Of a stretch of 12,518 nt of DNA, positions 1 through 6,918 are shown piece by piece. A program made the translations under genes and the position numbers. The notes under the pieces are model-generated. The model was given only the letters and a program-made list of their open reading frames with translations. It made no database searches and was not told the DNA's origin. Source of the DNA: Alphaproteobacteria bacterium (GTDB lineage: Bacteria; Pseudomonadota; Alphaproteobacteria; JAEULC01); NCBI GenBank assembly GCA_020851015.1, contig JADZDN010000415.1, forward strand, positions 1 to 12,518, in the 5' to 3' direction. Every line of letters begins with the position of its first letter. Within the stretch, counting starts at the first letter, position 1.

Positions 1-435
1 CCGGTTGAGCGGACCGTCCGCGCCCAGGATGCCGATCCAGGCATAGACCCGGATCAGGCTGGAGGTCCAGAAGGGCAGGATCGCCAGCACCAGCAGCGCC
101 GGCCGCCAGCGCGCCGGCGCGCGGGTCATGGCGTGCGCCAGCGGTACGGCGATCGCCAGCGCGATCGCGGTGGCGATGGCCGCCAGGCGCAAGCTGCTGA
201 GATAGGATTCGACGTAGAGCGCATCGCCGAGCAGCAGCGCGTAGTTGCCCCAATTGATCCGCAAGACGGGCAGCAAGTCCCCTTCGCCCCATTCCAGCAG
301 CGCCGTGAAAGGCGGCTGTCCGATCACCACCTCGGCCAGGCTGATCTTGGCCACCACCAGGAACGGCGCCAGCACCAGCGCCGCGAGCCAGGCGGAGGCC
401 AGCAGGATCGTGAACACCCGCGCGCGCCCGGTCAT
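1..435 (-). CDS. potH: Polyamine ABC transporter permease, PotH-like (N-terminal 145 residues, cut by window edge)
   Basis: This is the first of two expected inner-membrane permeases of a putrescine-type ABC importer. It is read from the ATG at 435-433 and stays open to base 1, so the C-terminal half lies outside the window. The start overlaps the stop of potG in an ATGA arrangement, which suggests translational coupling. Residues 8-29 form an N-terminal membrane segment, followed by a periplasmic stretch (about 35-75), a second segment at about 82-101 and a third at about 112-130. The stretch LPFWTSSLIRVYAWIGIL at about 120-137 is close to the corresponding segment of E. coli PotH. A positively charged loop (TRAPARWR) lies between the second and third segments. 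The EAA loop that contacts the ATPase would be further downstream and is not visible. The gene order F-G-H matches E. coli potFGHI, so a PotI-like permease is expected next. PotB is the main alternative name. Confidence 0.9.
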   Translation of the reverse strand, partial: MTGRARVFTILLASAWLAALVLAPFLVVAKISLAEVVIGQPPFTALLEWGEGDLLPVLRINWGNYALLLGDALYVESYLSSLRLAAIATAIALAIAVPLAHAMTRAPARWRPALLVLAILPFWTSSLIRVYAWIGILGADGPLNR

Positions 436-1508
436 GACGTCAGCAGCACGGCGTCGTCGGCCGCGAAGCCGATCCGCACCGCCTCGCCGGCCCGCGGCGC
501 ATCGCCGCCGGCCCGCGCGCGGTTCGGCAGGGACAGGGTCAGCGCGTGGCCGGTGGCCAGCCGCGCGCGGCACAGCGTCGCCTCGCCGCGAAAGGCGATC
601 TCCTCGATCGTGGCGGCAAAGCCGTTGTCGCAGCCCGCGTCGCCCAGCCGCAGCTTCTCCGGCCGTACCGCCAAGCAGGCCGCGGCGCCGGCCGGGATCG
701 CGTCGGCGTATCGGACGGTCACCGCGCCGCCGGCGGCGGGCGATTGCAGCCGCACCTTGCCATCGTCCTGTCCGGCAACCGTGCCCTCGAACAGGTTGGC
801 CGTGCCGATGAAGCCGGCGACGAAGCGCGAGGCGGGATGCTCGTAGACCGCGCGGGGCGCGCCCACCTGGACGATGCGCCCGCGGTCCATCACCGCCATG
901 CGGCGGGCCAGCGTCATCGCCTCCTCCTGGTCGTGCGTCACGATGACGAAGGTCAGGCCCAGCCGGCGATGGATCGCCAGCAGCTCGAACTGCGTCTCCT
1001 CGCGCAGCTTGCGATCGAGCGCGGCCAGCGGCTCGTCCAGCAGCACCAGCTTCGGCCGTTTCGCCAGGGCGCGCGCAAGGGCGACGCGCTGCCGCTGGCC
1101 GCCCGAGAGCTGGTGGGGCTTGCGCCCCTCCAACCCCTCCAGCCGCACCAGCTTGAGGACCTCGGCCAGGCGCACGGCGATCTCGCTGGCGGGCAGCCGG
1201 TCCTGCTTCAGCCCGAAGGCGATGTTGCCCGCCACGCTCATATGCGGGAACAGCGCGTAGGACTGGAACATCATGTTGACCGGGCGTCGATAGGGCGGCA
1301 GCGGCGCGATGTCCTCCCCGTCGAGGCGGATCGCGCCCGCGTCCGGCTGCTCGAACCCCGCGACCAGGCGCAGCAGGGTCGTCTTGCCGCAGCCCGACGG
1401 CCCCAGCAGCGCGAAGATCTCGCCGCGCTCGATGTCGAGCGACACGCCGTCGACCGCCGTAACGCCGCCGAAGGACTTCGCGACGTTCCGCAGGGAGAGA
1501 AAGGTCAC
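432..1508 (-). CDS. potG: Polyamine ABC transporter ATP-binding protein, PotG/PotA family
   Basis: This is the cytoplasmic ATPase that powers polyamine uptake; at 358 aa it has a normal length for the family. The Walker A motif GPSGCGKT is at residues 36-43, the Q-loop glutamine at 82, the signature LSGGQ at 134-138, Walker B LVLLDE at 154-159, the D-loop at 161-165 and the switch histidine at 192 (THDQEEAM). All catalytic elements are intact. Residues from about 240 form a TOBE-type domain with the usual [10 protein letters not shown] stretch. The segment [13 protein letters not shown] and the following NIAFGLKQD closely resemble PotG. The start is GTG at 1508, chosen because the family begins a few residues before the first beta strand; no strong SD precedes it. 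The stop overlaps the potH start by 4 bp. It is separated from potF by a repeat-bearing gap of 151 bp, so it may be expressed at a lower level than potF. Confidence 0.95.
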   Translation of the reverse strand: MTFLSLRNVAKSFGGVTAVDGVSLDIERGEIFALLGPSGCGKTTLLRLVAGFEQPDAGAIRLDGEDIAPLPPYRRPVNMMFQSYALFPHMSVAGNIAFGLKQDRLPASEIAVRLAEVLKLVRLEGLEGRKPHQLSGGQRQRVALARALAKRPKLVLLDEPLAALDRKLREETQFELLAIHRRLGLTFVIVTHDQEEAMTLARRMAVMDRGRIVQVGAPRAVYEHPASRFVAGFIGTANLFEGTVAGQDDGKVRLQSPAAGGAVTVRYADAIPAGAAACLAVRPEKLRLGDAGCDNGFAATIEEIAFRGEATLCRARLATGHALTLSLPNRARAGGDAPRAGEAVRIGFAADDAVLLTS

Positions 1509-1524
1509 GGCGGGACGGCGCCTA

Positions 1525-1634
1525 TCATCCTTCGAGACGCTCGCTGCGCTCGCTCCTCAGGATGACGCGGTATAAAAGAGTCCAATTCCAACGCGTCATC
1601 CTGAGGAGGCGCGAAGCGCCGTCTCGAAGGATGA
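1525..1634. repeat. Inverted pair of palindromic alphaproteobacterial repeats between potF and potG
   Basis: Two copies of one repeat lie in opposite orientation at 1525-1568 and 1593-1634, separated by 24 bp of AT-richer sequence. The outer 15 bases (TCATCCTTCGAGACG) and the inner 16 bases (CTCCTCAGGATGACGC) match exactly between one copy and the reverse complement of the other. Only the central 11-13 bases differ, and they are GC-rich. The right copy contains its own small hairpin, GGCGC-GAA-GCGCC, at 1608-1620. As RNA the pair could fold into a stem of roughly 40 bp. From general knowledge, units of the type CATCCTTCGAGACG...CTCAGGATGA are dispersed in alphaproteobacterial genomes. The element fills most of the potF-potG gap and could act like a REP element, stabilising potF mRNA or attenuating potG and potH; that role is inferred. 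Confidence 0.85.
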
Positions 1635-1659
1635 GAAGCGCCACGCGCGACCCGCCGCC

Positions 1660-2760
1660 CTATTTCCCCCGCTTCACCTTGGTCCAGCTGCGCGTCAGCA
1701 CGCGCTGGCTGGCCTGGTCGTAGGGCGTCACCGTGAACAGGGTCTTGACCACCTCGGGCGGCGGGTAGATGCCCTTGTCGGCCTTGACCTCCTTGTCGAC
1801 GAACGGGTCGGCGTCCTTGTTGGCGTTGGGATAGAACACGGCGTTCGACGCCCGCGCGATCACCTCGGGCCGCAGCATGTAGTTGATGAAGGCGTGCGCG
1901 TTGTCCTTGTTCGGCGCGTCCTTGGGTATGGCCAGGTTGTCGAACCACATCAGCGCGCCTTCCTTCGGCACGCTGTAGACGATCTCGACGCCCTTCTTGG
2001 CGTCTTTCGCCCGCTGGCGCGCCTGTACGATGTCGCCGGAATAGCCGAAGGCGATGCAGATCGCGCCGTTCGCCAGGTCCTCGATGTACTGGCTGGAGTG
2101 GAACTTGCGGATATAGGGCCGGACCTTCAGCAGCGCGGCCTCGGCCTTGGCGATGCTGTCGGCGTCCTTGGCATCGGGGTTTAGGCCCATGTAGCGAAGC
2201 GCCGCCGGGATCAACTCGTCGGCCGCGTCCAGCACCATGATGCCGCAATCCTTGAACTTCGCGGCCACCGCCGGATCGAGCAGCAGCGCCAGGGAGTCGA
2301 CCGGCGCGTTGGGCATGCGCTCGGCCACCTTCTTGGCGTTGTAGCCGATGCCCGACGTGCCCCACATGTACACCACGCCATGCGCGTTGCCGGGGTCGTA
2401 GGCCGCCATGCGCTGCATGATCGCGGGATCGAGGTTCTTCAGGTTCGGCAATTTCGCCTTGTCGAGCGGGGCGATGACGCCCGCCTTGATCTCGCGCGCC
2501 AGGAAGTTCGACGTGGGCACCACCACGTCGTAGCCGGTCTTGCCGGCCATCAGCTTGGTTTCGAGCAGGTCGTTGGAATCGTAGGTGTCGTAGATCACCT
2601 GGATGCCGGTCTCCTTGGTGAAGTCCTCCAGGATCTTGAAGTCGATGTAGTCCGACCAGTTGTAGACGTAGACTTCTTTCTTCGGCTGCGCCTCGGCCGC
2701 GCCGGCCAAAAGAGAGAGCGCCAGCGCCGCGCCGCCGATTGTCTTCGTGATCTGTCGCAT
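1660..2760 (-). CDS. potF: Periplasmic putrescine/polyamine-binding protein, PotF-like
   Basis: This extracytoplasmic solute-binding protein (366 aa) delivers a polyamine to the PotGH(I) transporter. Residues 1-24 are a classic Sec signal peptide: MRQITK, then a hydrophobic core, then cleavage after AEA, with mature QPKKEVYVYNW. The stretch YNWSDYID at 33-40 supplies the Trp, Ser and Tyr typical of the PotF/PotD polyamine pocket. Further conserved stretches are KLMAGKTGYDVVVPTSNFL, FHSSQYIEDLANG and the C-terminal RSWTKVKRGK, all close to E. coli PotF as I recall it. Compared with PotF, two pocket aromatics look exchanged (FGYSGD for GWAGD, and MWFD for AFFD), so substrate preference may differ. 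The ATG is preceded by a GGGGGA-type SD. A sigma70-like promoter lies about 70-100 bp upstream, so the importer can be transcribed independently of puuB. Confidence 0.95.
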   Translation of the reverse strand: MRQITKTIGGAALALSLLAGAAEAQPKKEVYVYNWSDYIDFKILEDFTKETGIQVIYDTYDSNDLLETKLMAGKTGYDVVVPTSNFLAREIKAGVIAPLDKAKLPNLKNLDPAIMQRMAAYDPGNAHGVVYMWGTSGIGYNAKKVAERMPNAPVDSLALLLDPAVAAKFKDCGIMVLDAADELIPAALRYMGLNPDAKDADSIAKAEAALLKVRPYIRKFHSSQYIEDLANGAICIAFGYSGDIVQARQRAKDAKKGVEIVYSVPKEGALMWFDNLAIPKDAPNKDNAHAFINYMLRPEVIARASNAVFYPNANKDADPFVDKEVKADKGIYPPPEVVKTLFTVTPYDQASQRVLTRSWTKVKRGK

Positions 2761-2784
2761 CGCATCCCCCGCTCTACTGCCCCT

Positions 2785-2810
2785 TGCCCGTCAAGCCCGG
2801 GCATGACGAC
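2785..2810. repeat. Fragment of a second palindromic repeat family in the potF leader
   Basis: On the minus strand the sequence reads CGTCATGCCCGGGCTTGACG, followed by GGCA. It contains a hairpin TGCCCG / CGGGCA (2785-2790 with 2798-2803) around a 7-base loop. This resembles the common alphaproteobacterial unit with core GTCATGCCCGGGCTTGACCCGGGCAT, here incomplete at one end. It lies in the predicted 5' leader of potF, starting 25 bp before its ATG. It could be a repeat remnant or a leader hairpin; no function is visible. Confidence 0.55.
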
Positions 2811-2835
2811 GAAAAACAGGCTGCAGTCGCAATGC

Positions 2836-2864
2836 ATTCAGCCAACCGACCCCGAGCTTGTCAA
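2836..2864 (-). promoter_or_regulatory. Sigma70-like promoter for potF
   Basis: On the minus strand a perfect -35 hexamer TTGACA (2864-2859) is followed by a 17-bp spacer and the -10 hexamer CTGAAT (2841-2836), which matches 4 of 6 consensus positions including the key A and T. Transcription would start near 2829, giving a leader of about 70 nt before potF. It is the only good match I found between puuB and potF. No operator palindrome is evident nearby. Confidence 0.55.
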
Positions 2865-2934
2865 CGGATGCGCCTCGCGCTGAGTCTCCCGATCTGGAAG
2901 ATCCGCCGCACGCCGGCTTCCGATGCGCGGTCGC

Positions 2935-4227
2935 CTACCCCACCAGGTCCAGCAGCCGGTACCAGCGCGTGATCAGGTAAAGCGCCGGCGCGCGCAGGAA
3001 GTGGCACGGGAAGGGCCGCAGGCCCTGGACGATCGGCAGCGGCAGCTCCTCGGGTCGCGCGCCCAGCAGGCGGTCCGCCAGGAGCTTGCCGATGTTGGTC
3101 GCCATCGCCACGCCTCTTCCCTGGTAGCCGAGCCCGGCGATCAGGCCCGGGCCGAGTTCCACCAAATGCGGCAGGTGGTCCACGGTGAAGGCGACGCGGC
3201 CGGACCAGTGGTTGCCCCACTCCGCCTCGGCGAGCTGGGGGTAGAGATCGCGCGCGGCGCGACGCAGCCGCTCGAACAGCGCCGGCGCCGGCTCGTCGGC
3301 CGCCGTGCCGCGCCCGCCGATGATGAAGCGCCCGTCGCGGTCCAGCCGGTAGTAGAGCAGCACGCGGCGCGCGTCGGACGCCGCCTGGCGCCCGGGCAGA
3401 ATCGTCGCGCGCAGCCGCTCGGGCAGCGGGCGGGTCGCGGCCTGGTAGGAATTGGTCGAGATCACCTCGCGCTCGAGGCCGGGAAACAGGCGGTCGGTGT
3501 AACCGTTGGTGCAGAGCAGCACCGTGCCGGCCAGGACCGAGCCGCCCGGCGTCTCGATGCGCCATTCGCGCTCCTCGCGCCGGACGGTCTGGGCCGGCGT
3601 GCCGCCGTGGATCGCCGCCCCCCTGGCGATGGCGGCGGCGGCCAGCCCGCGGGCGAAGGCCAGCGGCTGGATGTTGCCGGCCCGCCGGTCGATCCAGCCC
3701 CCGCAATAGGCCTCGCTGCCCAGCATCCCGGCCATGGTCGCGCGGTCGAGCACCGCCACGTCGGCGCCGCGCCGGGCCCATTGCGCCGCCCGGCGCTCGA
3801 CCGACACGCGCGCGGCCGGGGACTGGGCGGGCTGCAGCCAGCCGGTGCGCACGGCATCGCAGGCGATGTTATGTCGTTCGATCAGGTCGAAGACGAGGTC
3901 GGCGGCCCGGCCGGCGAAATCCACCAGGCGCGGCCCCTGCTCGGGCCCGAACCGCGCCTCCAGCTCGTCGGGGTCGTATTTCAGCCCGGGGATGACCTGG
4001 CCGCCATTGCGCCCCGAAGCGCCCCAGCCAGGCTCGCCGGCGTCCAGGACGGCCACCTGGGTGCCCCGCTCGGCCAGGTGCAGCGCCGCCGTCAGGCCCG
4101 TGTAGCCCGCGCCCACGACCGCCACGTCGACCTTCAGCGTGCCGGCCAGGGGTGGCGCGGGCGGGCCGGGCGGCGCCGTCGCCGCCCACAGGGACGGCGG
4201 CAGCGGCAGCGCGGCCGGCCCGGGCAA
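2935..4227 (-). CDS. puuB: FAD-dependent amine oxidoreductase, PuuB-like (gamma-glutamylputrescine oxidase family)
   Basis: This 430-aa flavoprotein belongs to the DAO (D-amino-acid oxidase-like) fold. PuuB oxidises gamma-glutamylputrescine to an aldehyde, ammonia and H2O2 in the cytoplasm. After a proline-rich N-terminus with SLWAATAPP at about 12-20, the Rossmann motif VGAGYTGLTAALHLAERG starts near residue 37. The PuuB-type stretch WGASGRNGGQVIPGLK follows near 68-83. Further matches are YYRLDRDGRFIIGGRG in the middle, GYQGRGVAMATNIGKLLAD late, and a C-terminal PFPCHFLRAPALYLITRWY segment like that of E. coli PuuB. The start is TTG at 4227, supported by an SD and by the family's N-terminal SLWAAT segment. 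It lies 16 bp after ald and 174 bp before potF; its placement beside a PotF-type importer supports an amine substrate. Sarcosine or glycine oxidase-like activity is the main alternative. The exact substrate is unproven. Confidence 0.82.
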   Translation of the reverse strand: MPGPAALPLPPSLWAATAPPGPPAPPLAGTLKVDVAVVGAGYTGLTAALHLAERGTQVAVLDAGEPGWGASGRNGGQVIPGLKYDPDELEARFGPEQGPRLVDFAGRAADLVFDLIERHNIACDAVRTGWLQPAQSPAARVSVERRAAQWARRGADVAVLDRATMAGMLGSEAYCGGWIDRRAGNIQPLAFARGLAAAAIARGAAIHGGTPAQTVRREEREWRIETPGGSVLAGTVLLCTNGYTDRLFPGLEREVISTNSYQAATRPLPERLRATILPGRQAASDARRVLLYYRLDRDGRFIIGGRGTAADEPAPALFERLRRAARDLYPQLAEAEWGNHWSGRVAFTVDHLPHLVELGPGLIAGLGYQGRGVAMATNIGKLLADRLLGARPEELPLPIVQGLRPFPCHFLRAPALYLITRWYRLLDLVG

Positions 4228-4235
4228 TGTTATAG

Positions 4236-4242
4236 CCCCACC
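4236..4242 (-). promoter_or_regulatory. Ribosome binding site that fixes the TTG start of puuB
   Basis: On the minus strand GGTGGGG ends 8 nt before the TTG at 4227-4225, inside the 16-bp gap after the ald stop. There is no ATG or GTG near the required N-terminus, so this SD decides a TTG start. Confidence 0.6.
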
Positions 4243-4243
4243 G

Positions 4244-5362
4244 CTACAGTCCCAGCGCCTCTTCGGCCGGCTGGTATTTCATCCTAAGGTCGTCGGCGAC
4301 GGCCTGGTAGGTGATCTTGCCGGCATGGACGTTGAGACCCCGGCGCAGGTGGACGTCGTCGGCCAGGGCCTTGCGGTAGCCCTTGCTGGCCAGCGCCAGC
4401 ACGAACGGCAGCGTCGCGTTGTTGAGGGCGAAGGCCGAGGTGCGCGCCACGCCGCCCGGCATGTTGGCGACGCAGTAGTGCACCACGCCGTCGACCACGT
4501 AGGTCGGCTTGTCGTGCGTGGTGGCGTGGCTGGTCTCGAAGCAGCCGCCCTGGTCGATCGCCACGTCCACCAGCACCGAGCCGGGGCGCATGTGCTTGAG
4601 CATCGCGCGGGTGACCAGGCGCGGCGCCGCGGCGCCCGGGACGAGGACCGCGCCGATCACCAGGTCCGATGCCACCACCAGCTCCTCGATCGCGTCGACC
4701 GTGGAATAGCGCGTGTTGATCTTGGCGCCGAAGTGCAGGTCCCGCTCGTAGAGCGGGTGCAGCGACTTGTCCACGACCGGGACCGAGGCTTCCAGGCCCA
4801 TGGCCATGCGCGCGGCATTGGTGCCCACGACGCCGCCGCCCAGGATCGTCACCTTGGCCGCCGGCACGCCCGGCACGCCGCCCAGGAGCACGCCCGACCC
4901 GCCCTGCGCCTTCTCCAGGCAGTGCGCGCCGACCTGCACCGCCATGCGGCCGGCGACCTCGCTCATCGGCGCCAGCAGCGGCAGGCCGCCGCGCGCATCG
5001 GTCACGGTCTCGTAGGCGATGGCGATCGAGCCGGACTTGGCCAGGCCCTGCGCCTGCGCCTTGTCGGCGGCCAGGTGCAGGTAGGTGAACAGAACCTGCC
5101 CCTTGCGCAGCATCTTGCACTCGATCGGCTGCGGCTCCTTCACCTTGACGATCATGTCCGCCTTGGCGAACACGTCCGCCGCGCTGGCGGCGATCTTGGC
5201 GCCGGCCTTCTTGTAGATTGCGTCGTCGATGCCGATTCCCGCGCCGGCGCCCGCTTCCATCAGCACGCCATGCCCGTGATGGACCAGTTCGCGCACGCTG
5301 CTCGGCACCAGGCCGACGCGGTTCTCCTGCTTCTTGATTTCCTTCGGAACGCCGATCAGCAT
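4244..5362 (-). CDS. ald: Alanine dehydrogenase (NAD-dependent)
   Basis: The enzyme catalyses the reversible reaction L-alanine + NAD+ + H2O to pyruvate + ammonium + NADH. At 372 aa it has the standard length. The catalytic and binding residues of the family are all at their usual numbers: R15, K75 (KVKEPQ), H96 (TYLHLA) and D270 (DVAIDQGG). The NAD-binding turn GGGVVG is at 175-180, with an acidic residue (D198) at the end of the second strand, which favours NAD. The C-terminal signature VVHYCVANMPGGVARTSA is present. The start is ATG at 5362, giving MLIGVPKEIK; a longer in-frame TTG at 5425 would add 21 unrelated residues and is not used. A GGGGG stretch precedes the ATG. It sits 63 bp after the M81 peptidase gene and 16 bp before puuB. 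In this setting it may recycle alanine to pyruvate for a transaminase or degrade released alanine (inference). Confidence 0.97.
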   Translation of the reverse strand: MLIGVPKEIKKQENRVGLVPSSVRELVHHGHGVLMEAGAGAGIGIDDAIYKKAGAKIAASAADVFAKADMIVKVKEPQPIECKMLRKGQVLFTYLHLAADKAQAQGLAKSGSIAIAYETVTDARGGLPLLAPMSEVAGRMAVQVGAHCLEKAQGGSGVLLGGVPGVPAAKVTILGGGVVGTNAARMAMGLEASVPVVDKSLHPLYERDLHFGAKINTRYSTVDAIEELVVASDLVIGAVLVPGAAAPRLVTRAMLKHMRPGSVLVDVAIDQGGCFETSHATTHDKPTYVVDGVVHYCVANMPGGVARTSAFALNNATLPFVLALASKGYRKALADDVHLRRGLNVHAGKITYQAVADDLRMKYQPAEEALGL

Positions 5363-5425
5363 GGGACCCCCGGAATGTAGGATTTTGGCGGCGCGGAAGA
5401 TGGACCGCCGCCCGGCCCTGGTCAA

Positions 5426-6901
5426 TTACGCCGGTGTCGCATCCAAGGGATAGATCGGCCGGCGCAGCTTCTTGAAATCCAGGATAGCGTAGTCGGATGT
5501 CGTGACGCCCTGGCCGGCCAGGTCGACCACCGCCTTGGCGATCGGCTTGTACCCGGCGCGCCAGTGGACACGGCTCTTCAGCAGCACGTAGCGCTTCTCG
5601 GTCGGCTCGATGCCGACGCTGCGCAGGCAGCCCAGGTCCCAGGGCTCGTGGTTGCGCTCGGTGACGACGATCTCCATCGCGCCGGTGTCCAATACGGCCG
5701 TGCGTCCCATGCCGACGCGCACGCCGGTGTACATCGGCCCGCGGATCGTGAACTCGCCGTCGGTGATCGCGCGCACCACGCCCTCGACGGCGAGCGGCTT
5801 GCCCTTGACGCCGATCGACGGCATGTCGCGCTTGCCGCCCAGCGCGATCTTGGCGCGGCGCCCGACCCCGGCCGCGATCAGCGCGGCCACCGCCTGGGGA
5901 TCGGCGACCGAGAAGGCCGCCACGTCCGCGAGCCCGCTGCGCAGCACCGCGCCGATCACCGTCATGTCGTCCTGGGTGCCGCCCGAGCCGCAATTGTCGC
6001 AATGGTCCAGCAGGATCACCGGGCCCTTGCCGGGCTTTTCGGCTTCGGCCCTGGCGCGTGCCAGCGCCTGGGCCAGCGGCTCGGCGCGATAGACGAAGGC
6101 CTCGCGCCGCTGCCAGGCCATGTCGAGCAGCCGGTCGCGCGCCGCCTCGGCGGCAGCGGGATCGCCATCGGCGACCACCACGGCGCTCAGGCCCGCGTCA
6201 TGGATGTCGGCGTGGGGGAAGCCGGCGAACACGGTCGCCGCCAGCACCTTGCCGGTCTCCAGGCGCTTCGCCTCGGCGATCAGCGAGCGCATCGGCTCGT
6301 CCTCGGTCGCCTGGCGCATGATGTGGGGGATCATCGGCCGGTTGCCCCAGCGCATCACGGGCTTGCACTTGCCCGCCAGCATGTCGAGCAGGATGCGCCC
6401 GGCCTGCTCGCCGGTCTCGCGCATGTCGACATGGGGGTAGGTCTTGTAGCCGACGATCGCCGTGCTGTTGGCGACCATCTGCTCGGTCAGGTTGGTGTGG
6501 AAGTCGAGCGCGACGGCGATCGGGATGCCCGGCCTGAGATCGCGGATGCGGCGCAGCAGTTCGCCCTCGCCGTCGTCGTAGCGCTCGCCCACCATCGCGC
6601 CGTGCAGGTCCAGCAGCACGGCCTCGCAGCCGCGGTCGACCGCCTCGAGAATCGCGTTGGCCAGCGTCTCGAAGGCGGCGGCATCGACCTTGCCGCTGGG
6701 CCACGCCTCGGCCGCCACCGGCACGCTGACCTCCGCGCCCAGCGCCTCGGCCTCGGCGATATAGCCGCCCAAGGGCGTGTTGGTGCCGCGATAGGCGTCG
6801 CGCGCGGCGTTGGCGAAGCTGGGATTGAAGCGTTCCAGCGGCGTCGGCACGGGCGAGAACGTGTTCGTCTCGTGCTTGAACATGGCCGCGACCAGGCGCA
6901 A
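5426..6901 (-). CDS. M81 family metallopeptidase (MlrC-like)
   Basis: This 491-aa cytoplasmic protein belongs to the family of microcystinase MlrC, a zinc peptidase that cleaves linearised peptides; most bacterial homologues have unknown substrates. The N-terminal domain starts with MRLVAAMFKHETNTFSP (H10, E11). DLHGAM is at 98-103. D133-x-H135 (DFHTN) and H157 (YPHVD) have the same spacing as the D-x-H...H metal ligands reported for MlrC, so the metal site looks intact. The second domain has DHCDNCGSGGTQDD near 299-312, typical of DUF1485/MlrC C-terminal domains. The start is TTG at 6901; the first ATG (codon 7) would remove the first beta strand. It follows the phosphatase-superfamily gene by 15 bp and precedes ald by 63 bp, so it is likely co-transcribed. 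It has no signal peptide. I infer a role in cleaving an amide or peptide, not microcystin in particular. Confidence 0.9.
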   Translation of the reverse strand: MRLVAAMFKHETNTFSPVPTPLERFNPSFANAARDAYRGTNTPLGGYIAEAEALGAEVSVPVAAEAWPSGKVDAAAFETLANAILEAVDRGCEAVLLDLHGAMVGERYDDGEGELLRRIRDLRPGIPIAVALDFHTNLTEQMVANSTAIVGYKTYPHVDMRETGEQAGRILLDMLAGKCKPVMRWGNRPMIPHIMRQATEDEPMRSLIAEAKRLETGKVLAATVFAGFPHADIHDAGLSAVVVADGDPAAAEAARDRLLDMAWQRREAFVYRAEPLAQALARARAEAEKPGKGPVILLDHCDNCGSGGTQDDMTVIGAVLRSGLADVAAFSVADPQAVAALIAAGVGRRAKIALGGKRDMPSIGVKGKPLAVEGVVRAITDGEFTIRGPMYTGVRVGMGRTAVLDTGAMEIVVTERNHEPWDLGCLRSVGIEPTEKRYVLLKSRVHWRAGYKPIAKAVVDLAGQGVTTSDYAILDFKKLRRPIYPLDATPA

Positions 6902-6910
6902 GGCGGGATT

Positions 6911-6918
6911 TCCTTCCT
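6911..6918 (-). promoter_or_regulatory. Ribosome binding site that fixes the TTG start of the M81 gene
   Basis: AGGAAGGA on the minus strand lies 9 nt before the TTG at 6901-6899 and overlaps the TAG stop of the preceding gene (6919-6917). It is the strongest SD in the window. It supports the non-ATG start and coupling to the upstream gene. Confidence 0.65.

Noticed and set aside
1571..1592. The TATAAAAG stretch between the two repeat copies as a promoter for potG
   Set aside because: It reads TATA on the plus strand, away from potG, and no -35 with suitable spacing is present for the minus strand; it is more likely just the loop of the repeat pair.
1505..2365. A 286-codon minus-strand frame overlapping potF and the repeat pair
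   Set aside because: It is the wrong frame of potF and reads through the repeat; its Gly/Arg/Gln composition shows no domain.
2923..4287. A 454-codon plus-strand open frame opposite puuB
   Set aside because: It is a composition shadow of puuB, Gln/Arg/Ala rich, with no motifs.
4139..5380. A 413-codon plus-strand open frame opposite ald
   Set aside because: It is a mirror of the ald codons, His/Arg/Val rich, and has no recognisable fold; ald has every catalytic residue.
4244..5425. A longer alanine dehydrogenase starting at TTG 5425
   Set aside because: The added 21 residues have no counterpart in the family; the ATG at 5362 puts R15, K75, H96 and D270 at their standard numbers.
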